A DNA stretch of 64,000 nucleotides from Nymphaea colorata (Eukaryota > Streptophyta > Magnoliopsida > Nymphaeales > Nymphaeaceae). Positions 40,097 through 54,214 of the stretch are shown here, piece by piece. A program made the position numbers and the translations under genes. Numbering within the stretch: position 1 is the first letter of the stretch; the number at the start of each line of letters is the position of its first letter. The stretch is taken from positions 23,032,742-23,096,741 of the forward strand of contig NC_045141.1 in NCBI RefSeq assembly GCF_008831285.2, given 5' to 3'. The notes below the pieces were generated by a model. That model did not search any database. It was not told the DNA's origin and saw nothing but the letters and a program-made list of their open reading frames with translations.

Positions 40097-41435
40097 CCAA
40101 ACAAAGATAACCACAAATCCCAAAACCGATGCAGTGCTCAAATTGCCAATGTCCATCCATCACAAGCTTGAGGAGGTCGATCTAATAGCCATAAACCCTC
40201 AAGAATTACTTGTAGAAATAGAAAAAAAAGGTTAAAATTCCTTTGAGTGTGGAAAAATTCAGCCATGAATGAAACATGGCCCAACAAATTAATATTTTAT
40301 CTCTTCAAACAAAAACGGATGAGACCCTATGATCAACAACCACATAAGTACCAAAATCTTAATACACGAAAAGTTACGTCTCATTATCAGTCTCATTATC
40401 AGAAACAAAATGAGTTGTGCACAACCTCCAAAATGTCGTAGGTTTCCAACCGTGGTTCTCTGACAATGTCATGGTCATCGTGCCGAGTAACAACAAAAAT
40501 CCTCATGGGCACAACTCACGGGAAAAATAGAGCATATCTTCACCAGGTGATCCAACAAATCGAGAGTATCTGTCGTGAAGACTCATGAAATATCTCAGAT
40601 CGCCGCTGCAGCAGCATAGCCCCTCTAGGAACCCAACAGAAACATAACAGAACCCCGAGCCCTTGTGCCGCTCAATACCCTGTGGACCCTCCAGTACAGA
40701 CATAGGAGTGTGCAACAACAGTGAGCTCACGCGCGCCACTACCTTCTAGGACAAAACCAAACACTTGGCAAAAACACAAGCTCGCACTCGCATAAACCAT
40801 TGCGCACATTCCACTTTTCGCCTTCGAATTTCAAATGTGAGGATTTCTCAATATTAGACATTGTCTATTACCTTTCACACAAACCGCCCTTAGGCTCGAT
40901 TTCCCAAACAACAAAAATAAGCCATTTTATAACTTGATTTAATAGAAACAGAACAAAGTCGTGTAAACATGCAACAATACATAGTATCTCACGTCGTCCA
41001 GAAATTCAAATAATAATATTGTAATCATTATATAGAAACAAGAGATCTCATAACCCTTTTTCTGAAATTTTAAACAAAACTAAGGGCATTAAAAAGCAAA
41101 TACAATATAATATTTCGCTTGCTCACCGGAATTGCAAACAATTTAATAAAAACCCTCTTTTGGACATTTTAAGGACTTAGAGAGTACCAATTCGCTATTT
41201 CATATGAAATATCCGGCTCATGCTGAAAATAACTTTCGCATGCCTCTTCTTGAAAAAGTTTTTAGCAAAAACATTGCGGCATGAATATCTGAAAAATATA
41301 ACCGCTTTTTCAAAAACTATAAGGTGGACCATTCTTGTAATTTTTTAAATTTGATATAAATTTGGTCGAACCCTAGCCTTCTTTTCATTTTGGCTGGTCC
41401 TTCACGGGAGTATCTCCCTCTTCTTCTTGTTTCAA
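40097..41435. other. Spacer, probably repeat-derived
   Basis: No supported gene. A 78-codon minus frame (40503-40739) has no recognised domain. The text from 41150 onward leads into the tandem array at 41440. Confidence 0.35.
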
Positions 41436-41439
41436 TCAA

Positions 41440-41990
41440 CAGTCATTCAAAAATTAATATATTTTTATCGGGTTTTTCAAAAATTATGAAATTTTACCCA
41501 GATAATATTCAGAAGCAGATGAATCCAACGAGCTCTAGCTCGACAATTTTCGACAACGGAACTGACAGCACCGGCCACTGGAATACCGTTGAGTTTTTGG
41601 TTTCACAGGAAAGCATTCCAGCGACAGGCGATCACTCAAAAATTTGTATCTCCTCAACCGCTTACAAAAAAAATATGAAATTTTACAAGAGTAATTCTCA
41701 GAAGCAGGCGAATCCAATGAGTGCTTACTCGTTATTTTTTGACACCGGAGCTAGGAGTGCCGGTTGCTGGAATCCGATGTAGTTTTCATATTTTCTGTCG
41801 CAAAAAACACTCCAGCAACAAATAGTTATTCAAAAATCCATATCTTTTTATAAACGACTCCAAAAGTTATAAAATTTTACAGGCATAATCTACAGAAGCA
41901 GAAAAATCCAAGGAGCTCTACTAGTTGTTTTCTGACACCGGAGCTGACAAGGCCGGTCGTCGAAAGTCGCTGTAGTTTTCAAATTTTCTA
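41440..41990. repeat. Three-unit diverged tandem repeat, about 190 bp
   Basis: Units begin near 41444, 41630 and 41826. Each contains 'attcaaaaat', 'aaa(t)tatgaaattttac', 'cagaagcag.(g)aatcca', 'gacaccggagct' and 'gccgg'. Units are clearly related but diverged. The pattern resembles non-coding parts of large plant LTR elements, but I see no LTR or coding piece to confirm that. Confidence 0.7.
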
Positions 41991-42900
41991 GGTACTTTAA
42001 AAAAAATCACAGGCGACCAGCGAGCAAACTCCCTAACGTCTTTCATCTAGGGAGCTAATTTGGGCCATGCTTTAGGGCATCCTATCCTCCCTGATAACAC
42101 AAGGTGCTGCCCAAGTTTCATCTTAAACGGAGCTAGCATTGATTTTTAAATATTATGTGATTTCTGTTCTCCCTGAGTGACGCCTGAAATAGGAATCGCC
42201 TGAGGGCGTTTAACCAGGCCAAGTCTCACGGTATAGCCCTCATTATACCCCTTTTATTTTTTGTACACATTTAATTAAATCTCATACATGCATATATATA
42301 TTTTCATCTCTAGGAAATCAAGATTTCTCAACTAAGAACACAGTATACTACTCTCATTATACAACGCTTCATGCGCATAGATAGATCTACATCTATACAA
42401 AAACAAAAAATACACGGCTTCATGCTACAATCATAACTGAATATCCTCGTACCTTTCAAATCCGAGTTGAATTCTCATGAGCTTCTTTGCTTGTGTTCTT
42501 TTCCAGCAGCCACCACTTCAAATTCATTAGAAAGGGGGCAAAGATGACCTCACACAATTTCTCTCTCTCTCAGGTTGAGTTTCTCTTCTATGAATGCAGC
42601 ATAGGAATGATTAATTTGTTAAATAAACCCTCTACAAGGCCTCCCTTATTGCCATACTAACTTTTTCTTTTTCTTTTTTAGTTAGAAAATCGTTCATTTC
42701 TTTCCTTACTTGTTCTATTTATAATGAAATTTGCAGTTTCAAATGAAAATGAAAAAAGAAATGTCGTGGGTTTTACTGCAGCAGAAAATTAAGCGAGTGC
42801 ACGCATGGAAACCAAGAAAGTTCCATCGATGGAGAGAATTACTTGACATAGTTCTCTTCATTAAGTCAAAGAGAAATGACATAAGATAAGAGACCAGAAG
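41991..42900. other. Spacer with no recognised gene
   Basis: 42020-42240 is of repeat-like composition (agggagc, ctccctgag). The minus-strand AATAAAAGAT at 42903-42912 is a poly(A) signal for the next gene. Confidence 0.35.
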
Positions 42901-43042
42901 ATCTTTTATTACAGTGAAAGGAAAATCCTCTCAACCACATTCATGAAACATAGATCACAGAGAGAGAAGAAATCATCTTATTACATCCAAGCTCCGCCTA
43001 TGGCGGCCACTTATTTCTAACGCAACGTCTCTCGTTTAATTA

Positions 43043-44170
<1,128 letters not shown>

Positions 44171-44289
44171 TTACGCAAAGGTGCATGCAAGATCAAGGCT
44201 TCCTCAAGATGGATGAATAAAAAAGGGATTTGCAGCCATTAACTTCACAAAAACTACGACGAAAGTCGCAACCAAGAACAATTGAAAAA

Positions 44290-44480
44290 GCCCTCTTCTC
44301 AGAGTAAGATTTTTGAACATGCAGGTGGTCTTCGGAATTCATGAAGTATGTGAACAATATTGAAAGGACTGCTTATAGTAAAGTCGTCGTTATGATGATA
44401 CCAGTGGCAGTGGAAGGGCACAAACTTCTAACAAACTAGGTCGATAACAGATCAAAGTAAATATCTTTTGTCTCGCTTAT
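44290..44480. repeat. Short block repeated at 47800-47965
   Basis: Shared segments 'attgaaaggact', 'gatgataccag/c', 'agaagggcacaa.cttctaac' and 'aggtcg.taacagat'. Direct orientation, offset about 3.5 kb. Confidence 0.65.
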
Positions 44481-45180
44481 TCCATAGAAATGTTACTTTT
44501 TTAACCACATTCTCGTATGAATCTACAAAATAGATTGCATTTGTCTTTGTAGTCTTAATGTTTCACTATATTATATTTTTTTGGAAGGTATGCTCGATTA
44601 TTAACATATTGTAAAATTTTTGTTGAAATTTTATCGAAATTTCATCAGATTAATATATCCCTATAAAGATTTTTATTAGAATAAGATTCCAGCGTAGCAT
44701 TTTCTAGTTTTAGAAAATGAAAATTTTCATTTCTAATAGATAACCAAAGTATACATTAATTACGTACAACTACTTTTGATCTCCGTAAAACATGCAAAAG
44801 CATCTTAATAAAGTGTTACCTGTCTATTCCTAAAGTTAGCAGGCACAAAAATAAAAATCAAAAAATTATTCTTAAAGTGGATTTTAATTTTAAAACAGAT
44901 GTTGGCATTTTCTTTTCTTTTTTTATCATTTTACAATACTTCAAATTAAATTTTTCATAAGATAGCATCTAGATATGATAGAATTAATGTGATGATCATG
45001 AGCGATGGTCTTTCACATTAACAACAGTACCTGACCAAATCTTATTCAATTCCACAGTGCATAGTTATTGTTCCGAGTAGTAATAACAACATGGTTAGAA
45101 ATAACTACCATCGCATTACAATCTCTCAGTTAATGTTGGAAGATTGAGACGTCAGCCACTAGCAAGTTGGAGCACCTCTC
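44481..45180. other. Spacer; CT microsatellite at the right edge
   Basis: AT-rich with no gene. A (CT)n run lies at 45176-45198. Confidence 0.4.
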
Positions 45181-45241
45181 TCTCTCTCTCTCTCTCTCCA
45201 GGAAAGGGATCCGCGAAATGACCACCGTGAAATAGTGTTCA

Positions 45242-45652
45242 TCACGAGGTAATTTTGACTTTTATAAGAACTTTATTAAACCAATGTACAATTGAGGAGG
45301 CATTTGATGGGGTGGGAAAAAAATTTGAACGATAATTTTCAAGGAAGAAGATCAGATGCTTTTTGGAGACGAAAGGTTCAGAAGATCCGAAGATTCCCAT
45401 ACAAGAATTCATTTTTGTCAGTCTTTGATGCATGACTATACTGCTGTAGAAATCATTTTCCGAACAAAGTACACACTCACAACCCCATGAACAACCTTCT
45501 TTCCATGTGCCCATGCCATATGAATTTTCTTGCGTTCTAAGTACATGCATATTTTGATAGTCCAGAAAGATGGATATTTTGTCCCAATCACTAGGAGAGA
45601 ACTCAATGGAACGTTCACTATTCTTATCATCGTAGATACTTTCACTAGCCAC
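45242..45652 (-). CDS. Hypothetical 136-residue protein
   Basis: A single open frame beginning MASESIYDDKNSERS and ending KVLIKVKITS. The N-terminus is acidic and hydrophilic, with a Cys-rich middle (CSWGCECVLC). No signal peptide, membrane segment or known domain is seen. A telomere-like AAACCCTAA motif on the same strand lies about 340 bp upstream (45991-46015). Such motifs occur in plant promoters. It could equally be a chance frame or a repeat fragment. Confidence 0.25.
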   Translation of the reverse strand: MASESIYDDKNSERSIEFSPSDWDKISIFLDYQNMHVLRTQENSYGMGTWKEGCSWGCECVLCSENDFYSSIVMHQRLTKMNSCMGIFGSSEPFVSKKHLIFFLENYRSNFFPTPSNASSIVHWFNKVLIKVKITS

Positions 45653-45990
45653 TGGTTATAATCTTAGTATTATTATTAGATAAACCCTACCCCGAATCGA
45701 AACACAATATATTCGGACGTTCAGATAATTTCATTGGCTAAACGAACACCGTTCTGTATTTTATCATGAGATTTTCCAACAGCAGCGCTTGAAACTCAAA
45801 AGGGAAAAATTAATGGATCCCTCGCTTTTCCCGCTCGCTAGTTCACCATGGATGCGAAGTACGGATTTACAAACACGCAAACAAGGGCTATGATAACTGC
45901 GCAATTGGATCCATCACCAAATAAAATCCACATATTCTTTGGAACCAGAAACAGATTTCGACGTAAGCCAAGATCCAAAACTGATTTGTG

Positions 45991-46015
45991 GTTTAGGGTT
46001 TAGGGTTTAGGTTTG
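45991..46015. promoter_or_regulatory. Telo-box / short interstitial telomere repeat
   Basis: About three consecutive TTTAGGG units (gtttagggtttagggtttag). Plant telomere sequence, but far too short to be a former chromosome end. Telo-boxes are known plant promoter motifs. Confidence 0.5.
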
Positions 46016-46490
46016 GGGATCAAAGATCCTGTGAGATTCTTTAGTATCACAGAATTTTCAGATAGTGTGTTCAACTGCATTCTTTGGGATGGATGCCTCG
46101 CTTGACAAAGTCATCTCTCTCTCTCTCTCTATTACATGGGTTTACACACTACCTCACGCTGACTCTTCTATTTTACTGCCGCACAGGAGTCCGCATTGAA
46201 TCGGGTGCGCACCAGACATGGGTGCAGCATCGACTCACACCCGAGCCCAGTTATAATGTCATATTACTAAATTACTTATATAATATATGTTGTTTTGATA
46301 TTTTCCTATGCAATACAACTATTCAAGTATGTTATATACATTAATAACTAAATTGTAATAATATGTTTATTATGTTATATATATAATAAATTAAAAATAA
46401 TAATAAAAAAAAACTTCGCCGCTCCGTCGCAGCTAAATTTTTTAGGATGTACCGTTCTGACACCGGCACCCCCTTACTATGGTGACATAG
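46016..46490. other. Spacer with no recognised gene
   Basis: 46200-46490 contains 'gggtgcgcaccagacatg' and 'gtaccgttctgacaccggcacccc' words of repeat-like character. No ends are defined. Confidence 0.3.
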
Positions 46491-46494
46491 TTTA

Positions 46495-47790
46495 CCAACG
46501 AACTTACCATGTTCAATGAAGTAGATTAATGGAGGAGGAATGAAAGGTGAGGTCAGGCATCTGATTTACGATGTCCACTTCAAACGCCCGTCACCCTCAA
46601 CAGTGGCTGCACAACAAATCAAACTAGACCAAAAATATTTTGATGAGTATTTTCTCCATTTATGGCGATTCAATATCACATGGTCCCGATGAATAAAAAT
46701 TGGGTGCAACACGCGGGAACTTAAAAAATTCTTCTGTTTCGAGAAAAAGGAATTAGGTTCCTCTATCCCTGCCTAGCTTGTTGAAATTTGAAAGTGTTAA
46801 TATCAATTTAAGGAACTGAATTATTTGCAAAAATTAGACAGGGATTTCCAATATTTATCTTAGAACATTTTTTTATTAAAACGCCTGTCTAAGAACATAT
46901 TTTCAGTAACATCGTGTTCTTATTTCAAGAAACATGTGTAATTATGACGAGTTAGAGTTTAATTATTGAACAGTAAGCATACTATACACGTTTCCTTAAA
47001 CAATAACATGATGTCCTTAAGACATCCAGAAACGTGAATATTCTTCTTAACCAAACATCTTTCCAAAGGTCGTTTGAGTGCTAGACAGAATTAAGTCCTA
47101 TAGCAATATTATATTAATTTCAGGCATTTCATGGTGAGAGATAATGGGGCTCCTAAGATCACAATGACATCTATGCTGACTTTGTACACTGTATTCAAGC
47201 AAATCAAAATGCATGCATGAATTCATCATGGTCAATCTAAACAGAACATATATATATATATATATATATTCCTGATCATTTAAACGTTCACAGCCATCAA
47301 GTCTTGTATGTGCAGGACAATCATGCATGTAAATTTATGTTTTAAGAAACGCATATCGTGACTCATGCTCTTCATTAGATTCCGTCGCTGTGAAGCATCT
47401 ATCACATAATCGGGTGGGAACTAAGGTGACGTTGGGAGAAGCAATTGGTGGAAGGTAAGTAAAAGCCGAGGAATAATGCAACAAATTGCCCGAGTTCAAG
47501 CAATTGGCTTTTTCTCTTGAAATCTGCTATCCGATGGCTGGATCTTTCATGGACTTAATATTTTGTTAATAAAAAATCAGAGTTAACATGAGAGTTACCA
47601 ATATCTTTTTCCCTCTTCTTTTAGCAACTCCTAATTATTCCAAGGATGTATCCCTCGCTCGATCACTTGTCGCCTAGTTCATCGGGTGGTCCAAATCATT
47701 GAAGGATGAAGAAATAATATTGGCAAGTCTGGTAGCTAGTTGCTACAACATCCAACACAGGCACCATTTTCACATCTTATGCACGCAGTA
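46495..47790. repeat. Second copy of the block at 36594-38850
   Basis: Matches its partner in order with about 1 kb missing. It carries a (TA)n run at 47249-47270. Confidence 0.7.
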
Positions 47791-47799
47791 AGATTTTTT

Positions 47800-47965
47800 A
47801 ACATACCAGTTAAAATACACTTAAGAGTTCATAATATATGTCAAAAGCATTGAAAGGACTACTAGCAGCAAAGTTGCGTTGATGATGATACCACCTGCAG
47901 TAGAAGGGCACAAGCTTCTAACGAAACTAGGTCGTTAACAGATAAAAGTAAATATTTTTTATCCC
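47800..47965. repeat. Second copy of the block at 44290-44480
   Basis: Direct repeat, moderately diverged. Confidence 0.65.
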
Positions 47966-48342
47966 ACTTACCCTAACATCACTTTTCAACCACATTTTTA
48001 CACAATCTCATATCATGCTATAAATAAATTACAGTTGTTTTTGTAGTCTTAATGTTTCATTATATTGTATAGATTAATTCTTCCAATTGACAATTTCTCT
48101 TATATAATTGAAGCAGCTAAATGTTTTTTTTTCTTTTCCGTTCGATCGAAAGTTCAATGTGGTGAAACAAGGGCTCCTCCTTGAGAAGATGAGAGAGAGA
48201 GAGAGAGAGAGAGAGAACAGATCTGGGCCCAGACTTAATGTCCACATATGTTTATAAAATGGTATATATGAATGTATGCATGTAAGTCTGATTTTTTCTG
48301 AACATTAGCAGTTAAATAATTAGTTTAATACTTTAATCATCT

Positions 48343-48568
48343 CAACGGGTGTAGTGCAACTGGGTGGCAAAGTGGCTTACACTTTTAAGGGATCTAAGGT
48401 TCGAATCTCGTGTTTGATGTCATGCACCATGTGTTACTTAGGTTACAAATGGTGGCAAGCATAACAAAGTTGAAGAATGGACCTAAGTCTACAAGCCAGA
48501 ACCCCGAAAGTAAAAAGGGTTATGACCTTGAGAGTTTTATGTGGAAGGCAGTTTCTCTTAAATGAATA
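48343..48568 (+). mobile_element. tRNA-derived SINE
   Basis: Pol III promoter boxes are visible: box A-like tggcaaagtgg at 48365-48375 and box B ggttcgaatctc at 48398-48409, 33 bases start to start. The body continues to about 48560. Flanks carry an imperfect direct repeat: 'aaataattagtttaat' (48314-48329) and 'aaataattagttcaat' (48572-48587). This is consistent with a target-site duplication, which places the outer edges near 48330 and 48570. No poly(A) tail is seen. Confidence 0.7.
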
Positions 48569-48599
48569 TTAAAATAATTAGTTCAATCTATCATCTGTT

Positions 48600-51170
48600 T
48601 TTACTATGTATTGTGTGCATGTGAGGTTGGTTGAATTTCGTCGTTGTTTCACTTATTGGCAAAACATTTCATGTTTGCATTATTTGTTTAGTCGGGAAGC
48701 GACGAAACATGTAGGCATCATCACCACAAATGACAAAGTTGATACTATACCTTATGTACACCAAGCATGGTTATCTCTGTTCTGGACAAAATAGAATATT
48801 AATTGCATTTGGTCCCTGTTTGGCAGGCTTAGGTTCATGTGGAATTACAAGTATTAGCAAAGCATGATTTTCAAATTTGTTGAGACGAAACCCCAAAAAG
48901 TTCTCTCGAAACTTTTTTCTATTTTCAGGTAGTATTGTCTGCAAAGGAAAAGGGAGATTGATTACTTTACCTACCCTCTTCCTGGAAGGCAGTACCATAG
49001 TCTTGTGTTGCCAGTCTGCTGTAACTGTCTACCCAGTTCAGTGTTAAGATATGGTTTTGATGATGGAGTTGCATGTTGCATTTTCAATCAACTCTATCTT
49101 TAGTGCAATGTATTGGCGACAGTGGTGCTTCCAAACATCAAACGGCATTATAGGAACCAAATACACTTCTCATTGCTTACAGTACCATGTTCTAGACAGT
49201 ACCTTAGGCTCATTTACCCAAGTCCTTAATCATGCAGAAAATTTCAGTAGATCTTCCATAACCCCCAGTGATTTTGGTAGGGGTACAAAGACTACGCTCT
49301 TCAGAAACTAAGTTACTTGGAGAGGTCATCATAATCACGAAATGGGCTAACAATGTTTGCGTCAAATAGCCTGAAATGCTTTTGAAGTCGAGACCTCTAC
49401 TTGTAGATGAGTGGTAACTGATTGTAGTTTCATTGAATTTTGGCAATTTTACATCCTTATTTTGATGATTCCAAATCCAAGTGTTAATCAAAGTCCTAAC
49501 ATGATTTAAACTGACTATGCACATAAAAATGCTGATATCACATGGACAGCAAGCACTGCTGCTGCCGTGTCAAAGCTTAAAAAGTTTTCTCTTGAAGAAA
49601 TTAAGAGAAGCTTGAATAGATTGGCTTGTCATAAATTTATGTTAGCAGAGTATTGGCCAAGCTAGTGATAGTAGTACCTATAAGAATTTGCGTTGGACAT
49701 TGTCCTTCTTTTACAGTCTTTCTGATAAATTTTCGGTTGGCTGTGACTTCCAACTGTTTCTGTAATCGTTTCAACCAACTTGGTCAGTGCGAATCCATTT
49801 GATTTAATGACGCGGATCCTAAAGAGACTGATACAGTGAAAGACAAGCAATTATGGAGAACTTTGATTCAAAGGACAAGGACTCATCCCTGAACACAAGT
49901 TTGCAGAAAATATTTCTCTGAAAATGTAGTGGAAAGCAGATTAAGGGTAGTTGGCAAATGGGTCACTCTTTCAAAATCAATGAAATTGTAAATTGCAGAA
50001 TTTTTATTTCCAACAGACTTGAACCCCTTTGCTGAAAGCAGTTGTAGGTGTTGCAGTAGTCCTTTCCTCGTAGATAGATCACGTGCTACTGTTTCACTTG
50101 GAGGTTCTTGGGAACCAGTGAAATTGCTTACTGCGGAATGTTTTTCTTCTCAAATAACATGAGCTCTTACGTTGAGAGAAACTTTAGGCATTGCTGCAGT
50201 CGTTTCCTCATAGATAGATCATCTGCCGCTGCCTCACGAAGTGATTGTGCTTTGAAGTTGTGAGTCTCATCAGATTGAGATGTTGTCTCCATCAACCAAG
50301 TGTATCTAAGACAACTACCAAATTCTCAAACATCTTCTACTGTTATCTGATAATATATATGTATGTCTTAGTTACACTTCTACTTAGTAGACGCTACTAA
50401 TCCGAGAAAAGTCGTGGATTCATATGCATTTATGTTCAACCCAGTTACTTCTTAACTTTAGCTAGGCTGCCCATTATAAATATAACATGTGAAACTATAC
50501 GAACCATAAAGCTAAGATTATCTATATTCTGATCCACCCTCCTGGTATACATTCTTTTCCTGTCCTTGGAATTTCTATTTGGATCCTTCCCGCAGAAAGA
50601 GTCTGGTGGTTGAGTTGAGTCTCGCAAATATTGTTGCTGAGGATTCCACTTCTGTAATTATTGATCCTTCTTATTAGTTTTTATCCATGCAAATTGTTGC
50701 ACTGGACTCTTCTCAGTAATGGGTGCACTGGTCCTGCAATGGAGAATCACCACGCTCGTTGAGGTAACTTAATATATGCCTATGCCGTGAGTGGTGCATT
50801 CCTCTTATATTGTAGGTAAAGCAGGGAGCCTTACTTTCTCCAGGTTCTGAAGAACTTTCTTAAGCTTCTGCAAAATGATTTGAGACCTAGGTTGGGTTGG
50901 GTTCAATGGACGACTGACAAAAATTTAAGCTTCTTTAATTTGCGTCTATCAAGTTTTATGCAAGTGTTTAGTTTCCAAAAAAATGGGCTTAAGTTCAGCT
51001 TTTGCAATTCCTATTGCGTGTGTAGCTAGAGCTCTGCTCCAGAGATCCATTGTTCAAATCTTGTTCCTTCCAGCTTCTTTAAATATCCTGATACAGAAAC
51101 TATCTCGCCCGCAGCTCATCGAGTTGTTGTTTGTTTTGAGCTCAAGTTTCTTCGTCTTGCAATAGGAATG
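48600..51170. other. Spacer, possible decayed exon remnants
   Basis: No complete gene. Around 49530-49660 the plus strand reads a coding-like stretch (STAAAVSKLKKFSLEEIKRS), but I cannot attach it to a family or to splice partners. The rest is non-coding. Confidence 0.3.
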
Positions 51171-51176
51171 ACGGAT

Positions 51177-51290
51177 GCTTTTGGCCTGGCCTCGGGCATA
51201 AGCTCAAGCCCGAGGCCCTATTAATGATCAGCCCGGGCCGGCCCGATTATAAAGGCTAGCCCGATACATTACTCCGGCTCAACTTTGAAC
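51177..51290. mobile_element. GC-rich element end, hAT-like
   Basis: 'cctcgggcataagctcaagc' and 'agcccgggccggcccgatta' words match those in elements at 20260 and 32926. It sits directly upstream of the CDC48C-like first exon. Only a fragment is recognisable. Confidence 0.3.
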
Positions 51291-51349
51291 TTTTTTTTAT
51301 CGGCTCTCTTGTCATCGTGATGCTACTTGGCCGCACGGGGATGGGAAAG

Positions 51350-51415
51350 AGGATGATGATGGACGGCGGGAGGTCGCCGTCGAGGATGATGATGGACGGC
51401 GGGAGGTCGCCGTCG
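51350..51415. repeat. 33-bp tandem duplication in CDC48C-like exon 1
   Basis: Two identical 33-bp units (51350-51382, 51383-51415) encode a doubled RMMMDGGRSPS near the N-terminus. In frame, so harmless by itself. Confidence 0.95.
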
Positions 51416-52388
51416 AGCATTCAACGGATGCTAGTGGCCAGGCTTGAGCAATACGCCTACAACCACGACAGCGCCTACGATGATGACGTCCTAGACCACC
51501 TCCGCACCCGCTACCCTACCCCGAGTACAAGCGCCAGAAGCTCGAGCCCTTCCGCCGCTACGTCCTCCCTGCTCTTCGCCGCGTCCGCTCCTCCATTGCC
51601 GCCGCAGCCAATTCCCCGTTGGATGAGGAACACGACGAAGGGGGCGGCTGCTCCACCCCAGCCTCCGCTGTCGCCGAGTCCTCGCGGAGAAAGAATAAGA
51701 AGAAGGCGAGGATAGACCCTTCTGAGGTGAAGCTAGTTCTTACAGAGAGGGAGCACCTGAGGAAGCGGAAGATGGCTCTCGGTGATAATGTTGGTGACGG
51801 GGACGATAATGGTGAAGAGGACGACAGTTCGAGCTCAGAGGAGGCTGATTCTTCGCCGCAGTTTGACCGAATGAAATCGATGATGAGATCGAGTTATGGT
51901 AAACTTAAGGGAGCTTCTGCAACTAGCGCCAAAAGAGAGATATGCCGAAGTTCCAGAGGAATCTGGAGGTCGTGTTGGACGCGAAGGCGAATGTGGAGGC
52001 GGTAAAGATGGAGCAGACGGGTAGAATTGGGGGACTCGGAGTAACAGTGGCGGCGGCAGAGTCGAATGTGTCGAATATGGTGCTGGAGGATGGCAAAGGG
52101 ATGATGGAGGGAGAAGTGGGGGCGGCCCAATTTCAAAGAACTTGGTGGAATCAAAGGCATCTTGGACGAATTGATGATGGAGGTGATGATCCCGCTATTC
52201 CATCCTTAGCTGCCTGAGCATCTGGGAGTGCGGCCATTGAAGGGAATTCTGTTGCACGGACCGCCAGGATGCGGGAAGACGAAGCTTGCTCATGCCATTG
52301 CCAACGAGACTGGGGTGCCATTTTTGAAGATCTTGGCAACTGAAGTCGTTTCCGGAATCTCAGGTACTTGGGCTTCCTTGTTTAGTTG

Positions 52389-52390
<2 letters not shown>

Positions 52391-52446
<56 letters not shown>
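52391..52446. repeat. (TA)n microsatellite in intron 1
   Basis: About 56 bp of pure TA shortly after the exon 1 donor site of the CDC48C-like locus. Confidence 0.95.
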
Positions 52447-52448
<2 letters not shown>

Positions 52449-53157
52449 AACAGCGCCTTCGATTGCATTTTTTTTATCTTCTTATTTGTCTTTAGATGTC
52501 CTCTAGTTTACATTGATTAGAGCAAAGTATGTAAACGATAGGTTTATGGATTCTTCCAGGCTGCATTGTAACCCAGAATCGAGTTTCCCATCTTCCCGTA
52601 CTTCCTCGGGAATCGAAGTGCTTCAGCCAGAAAGATATGAATTTGAGAAAGAAAAAAGATGTGAAGAACCCATGAATTCTGTTGCTTTGTAATGAAATAA
52701 AAAATTTCCTCGAGTAGAAACAGGAAAGATGGCAAGAAATGTTCAAATGGGGCATCATTTAGTTTAAGTGAAAAGGTTGGTTGGTAATATGCTCATGGTC
52801 ATTTTGATGGCTACATAACATGATTGCTTTAGAATAGTGCGTGGATCATGTTAATGCTCATTCAAGATGCTGGGCCCGTCAGCGTGCTATACATTACATG
52901 TATCACTTCATGTGTGTAAAAAAGGATTGCTTTGTATATACATTCTAACTACTATTGGTCATATTTCCTTTTATCGAGAAATAGAAGAAGCCGTACAGGG
53001 GTTTGGTTGGTCCTCTCCAAATTTAGTTCGGTGTGGTTCAACATTATGTGTTCTATTATGGAACTTCATTTGTAATATTATAATACAAATAACAACATGA
53101 GCATGCCTTCTTGTTTCTTTTCTTTTTATGGAAATATATCTCTGTCTATAGTTATAG

Positions 53158-53573
53158 TATCACAAATATCGTTCTCGGGTTTCTCTCGGCGAGATTTGTC
53201 TCGGGTTTTTAATGGCAAAGTAATTTTTTTTGGGAAAAACTTGGAAAATTTTAAAAAATAAAAAAAATTAAAAAATTAGGTCAAAATGAAATAAATGAGA
53301 AACTAATAGGTAAACATGAATAAAACTATATAAAAGTGATAAAAGGAATGTTTTAATGATAATAAAAATGATGAAAATAATTTAGTTTAAATTTATATTT
53401 GAATCCACGATAATATCAATGTCAAAAAATAGAAAAATGAACAAATCCCAAAAAAAACGTGATAATTTTTCCCAATTTTTTTCAAAATGTCGTGATTTTT
53501 TCCCTTTTTTCGTTTTTCTGATTTTTGACGTTAATATTGCGATATTTTCAAAAATATCACGATATCTGTGATA
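53158..53573. mobile_element. AT-rich TIR element in intron 1
   Basis: Terminal inverted repeats tatcacaaatatcgt (53158-53172) and acgatatctgtgata (53559-53573) enclose about 390 bp of A/T runs without coding sequence. A related stretch in opposite orientation lies in intron 7 at about 57808-58080, ending in 'cacgatatcc'. Family unclear. Confidence 0.5.
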
Positions 53574-54214
53574 ACAAGTCAACTGAAACCTCAATCAGGT
53601 ATATGGCACAGTATGCACAAAAAACTGTATCTATTTGGTGGAGGTTCTTTGGTGCTAAAAATGTAAGCTGAACTGTGCTTAACTACAACGCCTTTCTGCA
53701 TTTCTGATGTAAAGTATTCACAATGAAAGCAACACATAAGAGTCATAGTCTAGCAACATGAACCCAAGCTTAGGCTCTTGTACCGGTACCGATGCTATTT
53801 ATAAGGTTAATTGTGTCCTACTTTCATGGAAAGGAATGTTGAACCTAGTGGAAGTGCTTGAGCAAGGGAATCTTGATAACAAAGAACATTTTTCTTTCTT
53901 CTAGAGAGTTTTATTCCCTGCTCTTGATAAATCCTCTTTGAGTGGCATATATTTATACCTTGGTTCCTTCAACATGGCCAGAAAAATGAACATAAGTTAC
54001 TATCCTCCTACTTTGCAGAACCTTGAAGCAGCTGAATTACTCGCTTCAATCCTTAACGATTACAGAATAGTGCAGGTGTCTCTGAGGACAATATCCGCAA
54101 TCTTTTTTCTAAGGCATACAGGACTGCGCCTTCAATTGCCTTCGTTGATGAGATTGACACTATTGCTTCAAAGAGGGACAATTTGCAGAGAGAAATGGAG
54201 AGGAGAATTGTGAC

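Noticed and set aside
40503-40739. 78-codon minus-strand frame as a gene
   Set aside because: No domain, signal or supporting context.
45991-46015. Former chromosome end
   Set aside because: Only about three telomere units and no longer degenerate array.
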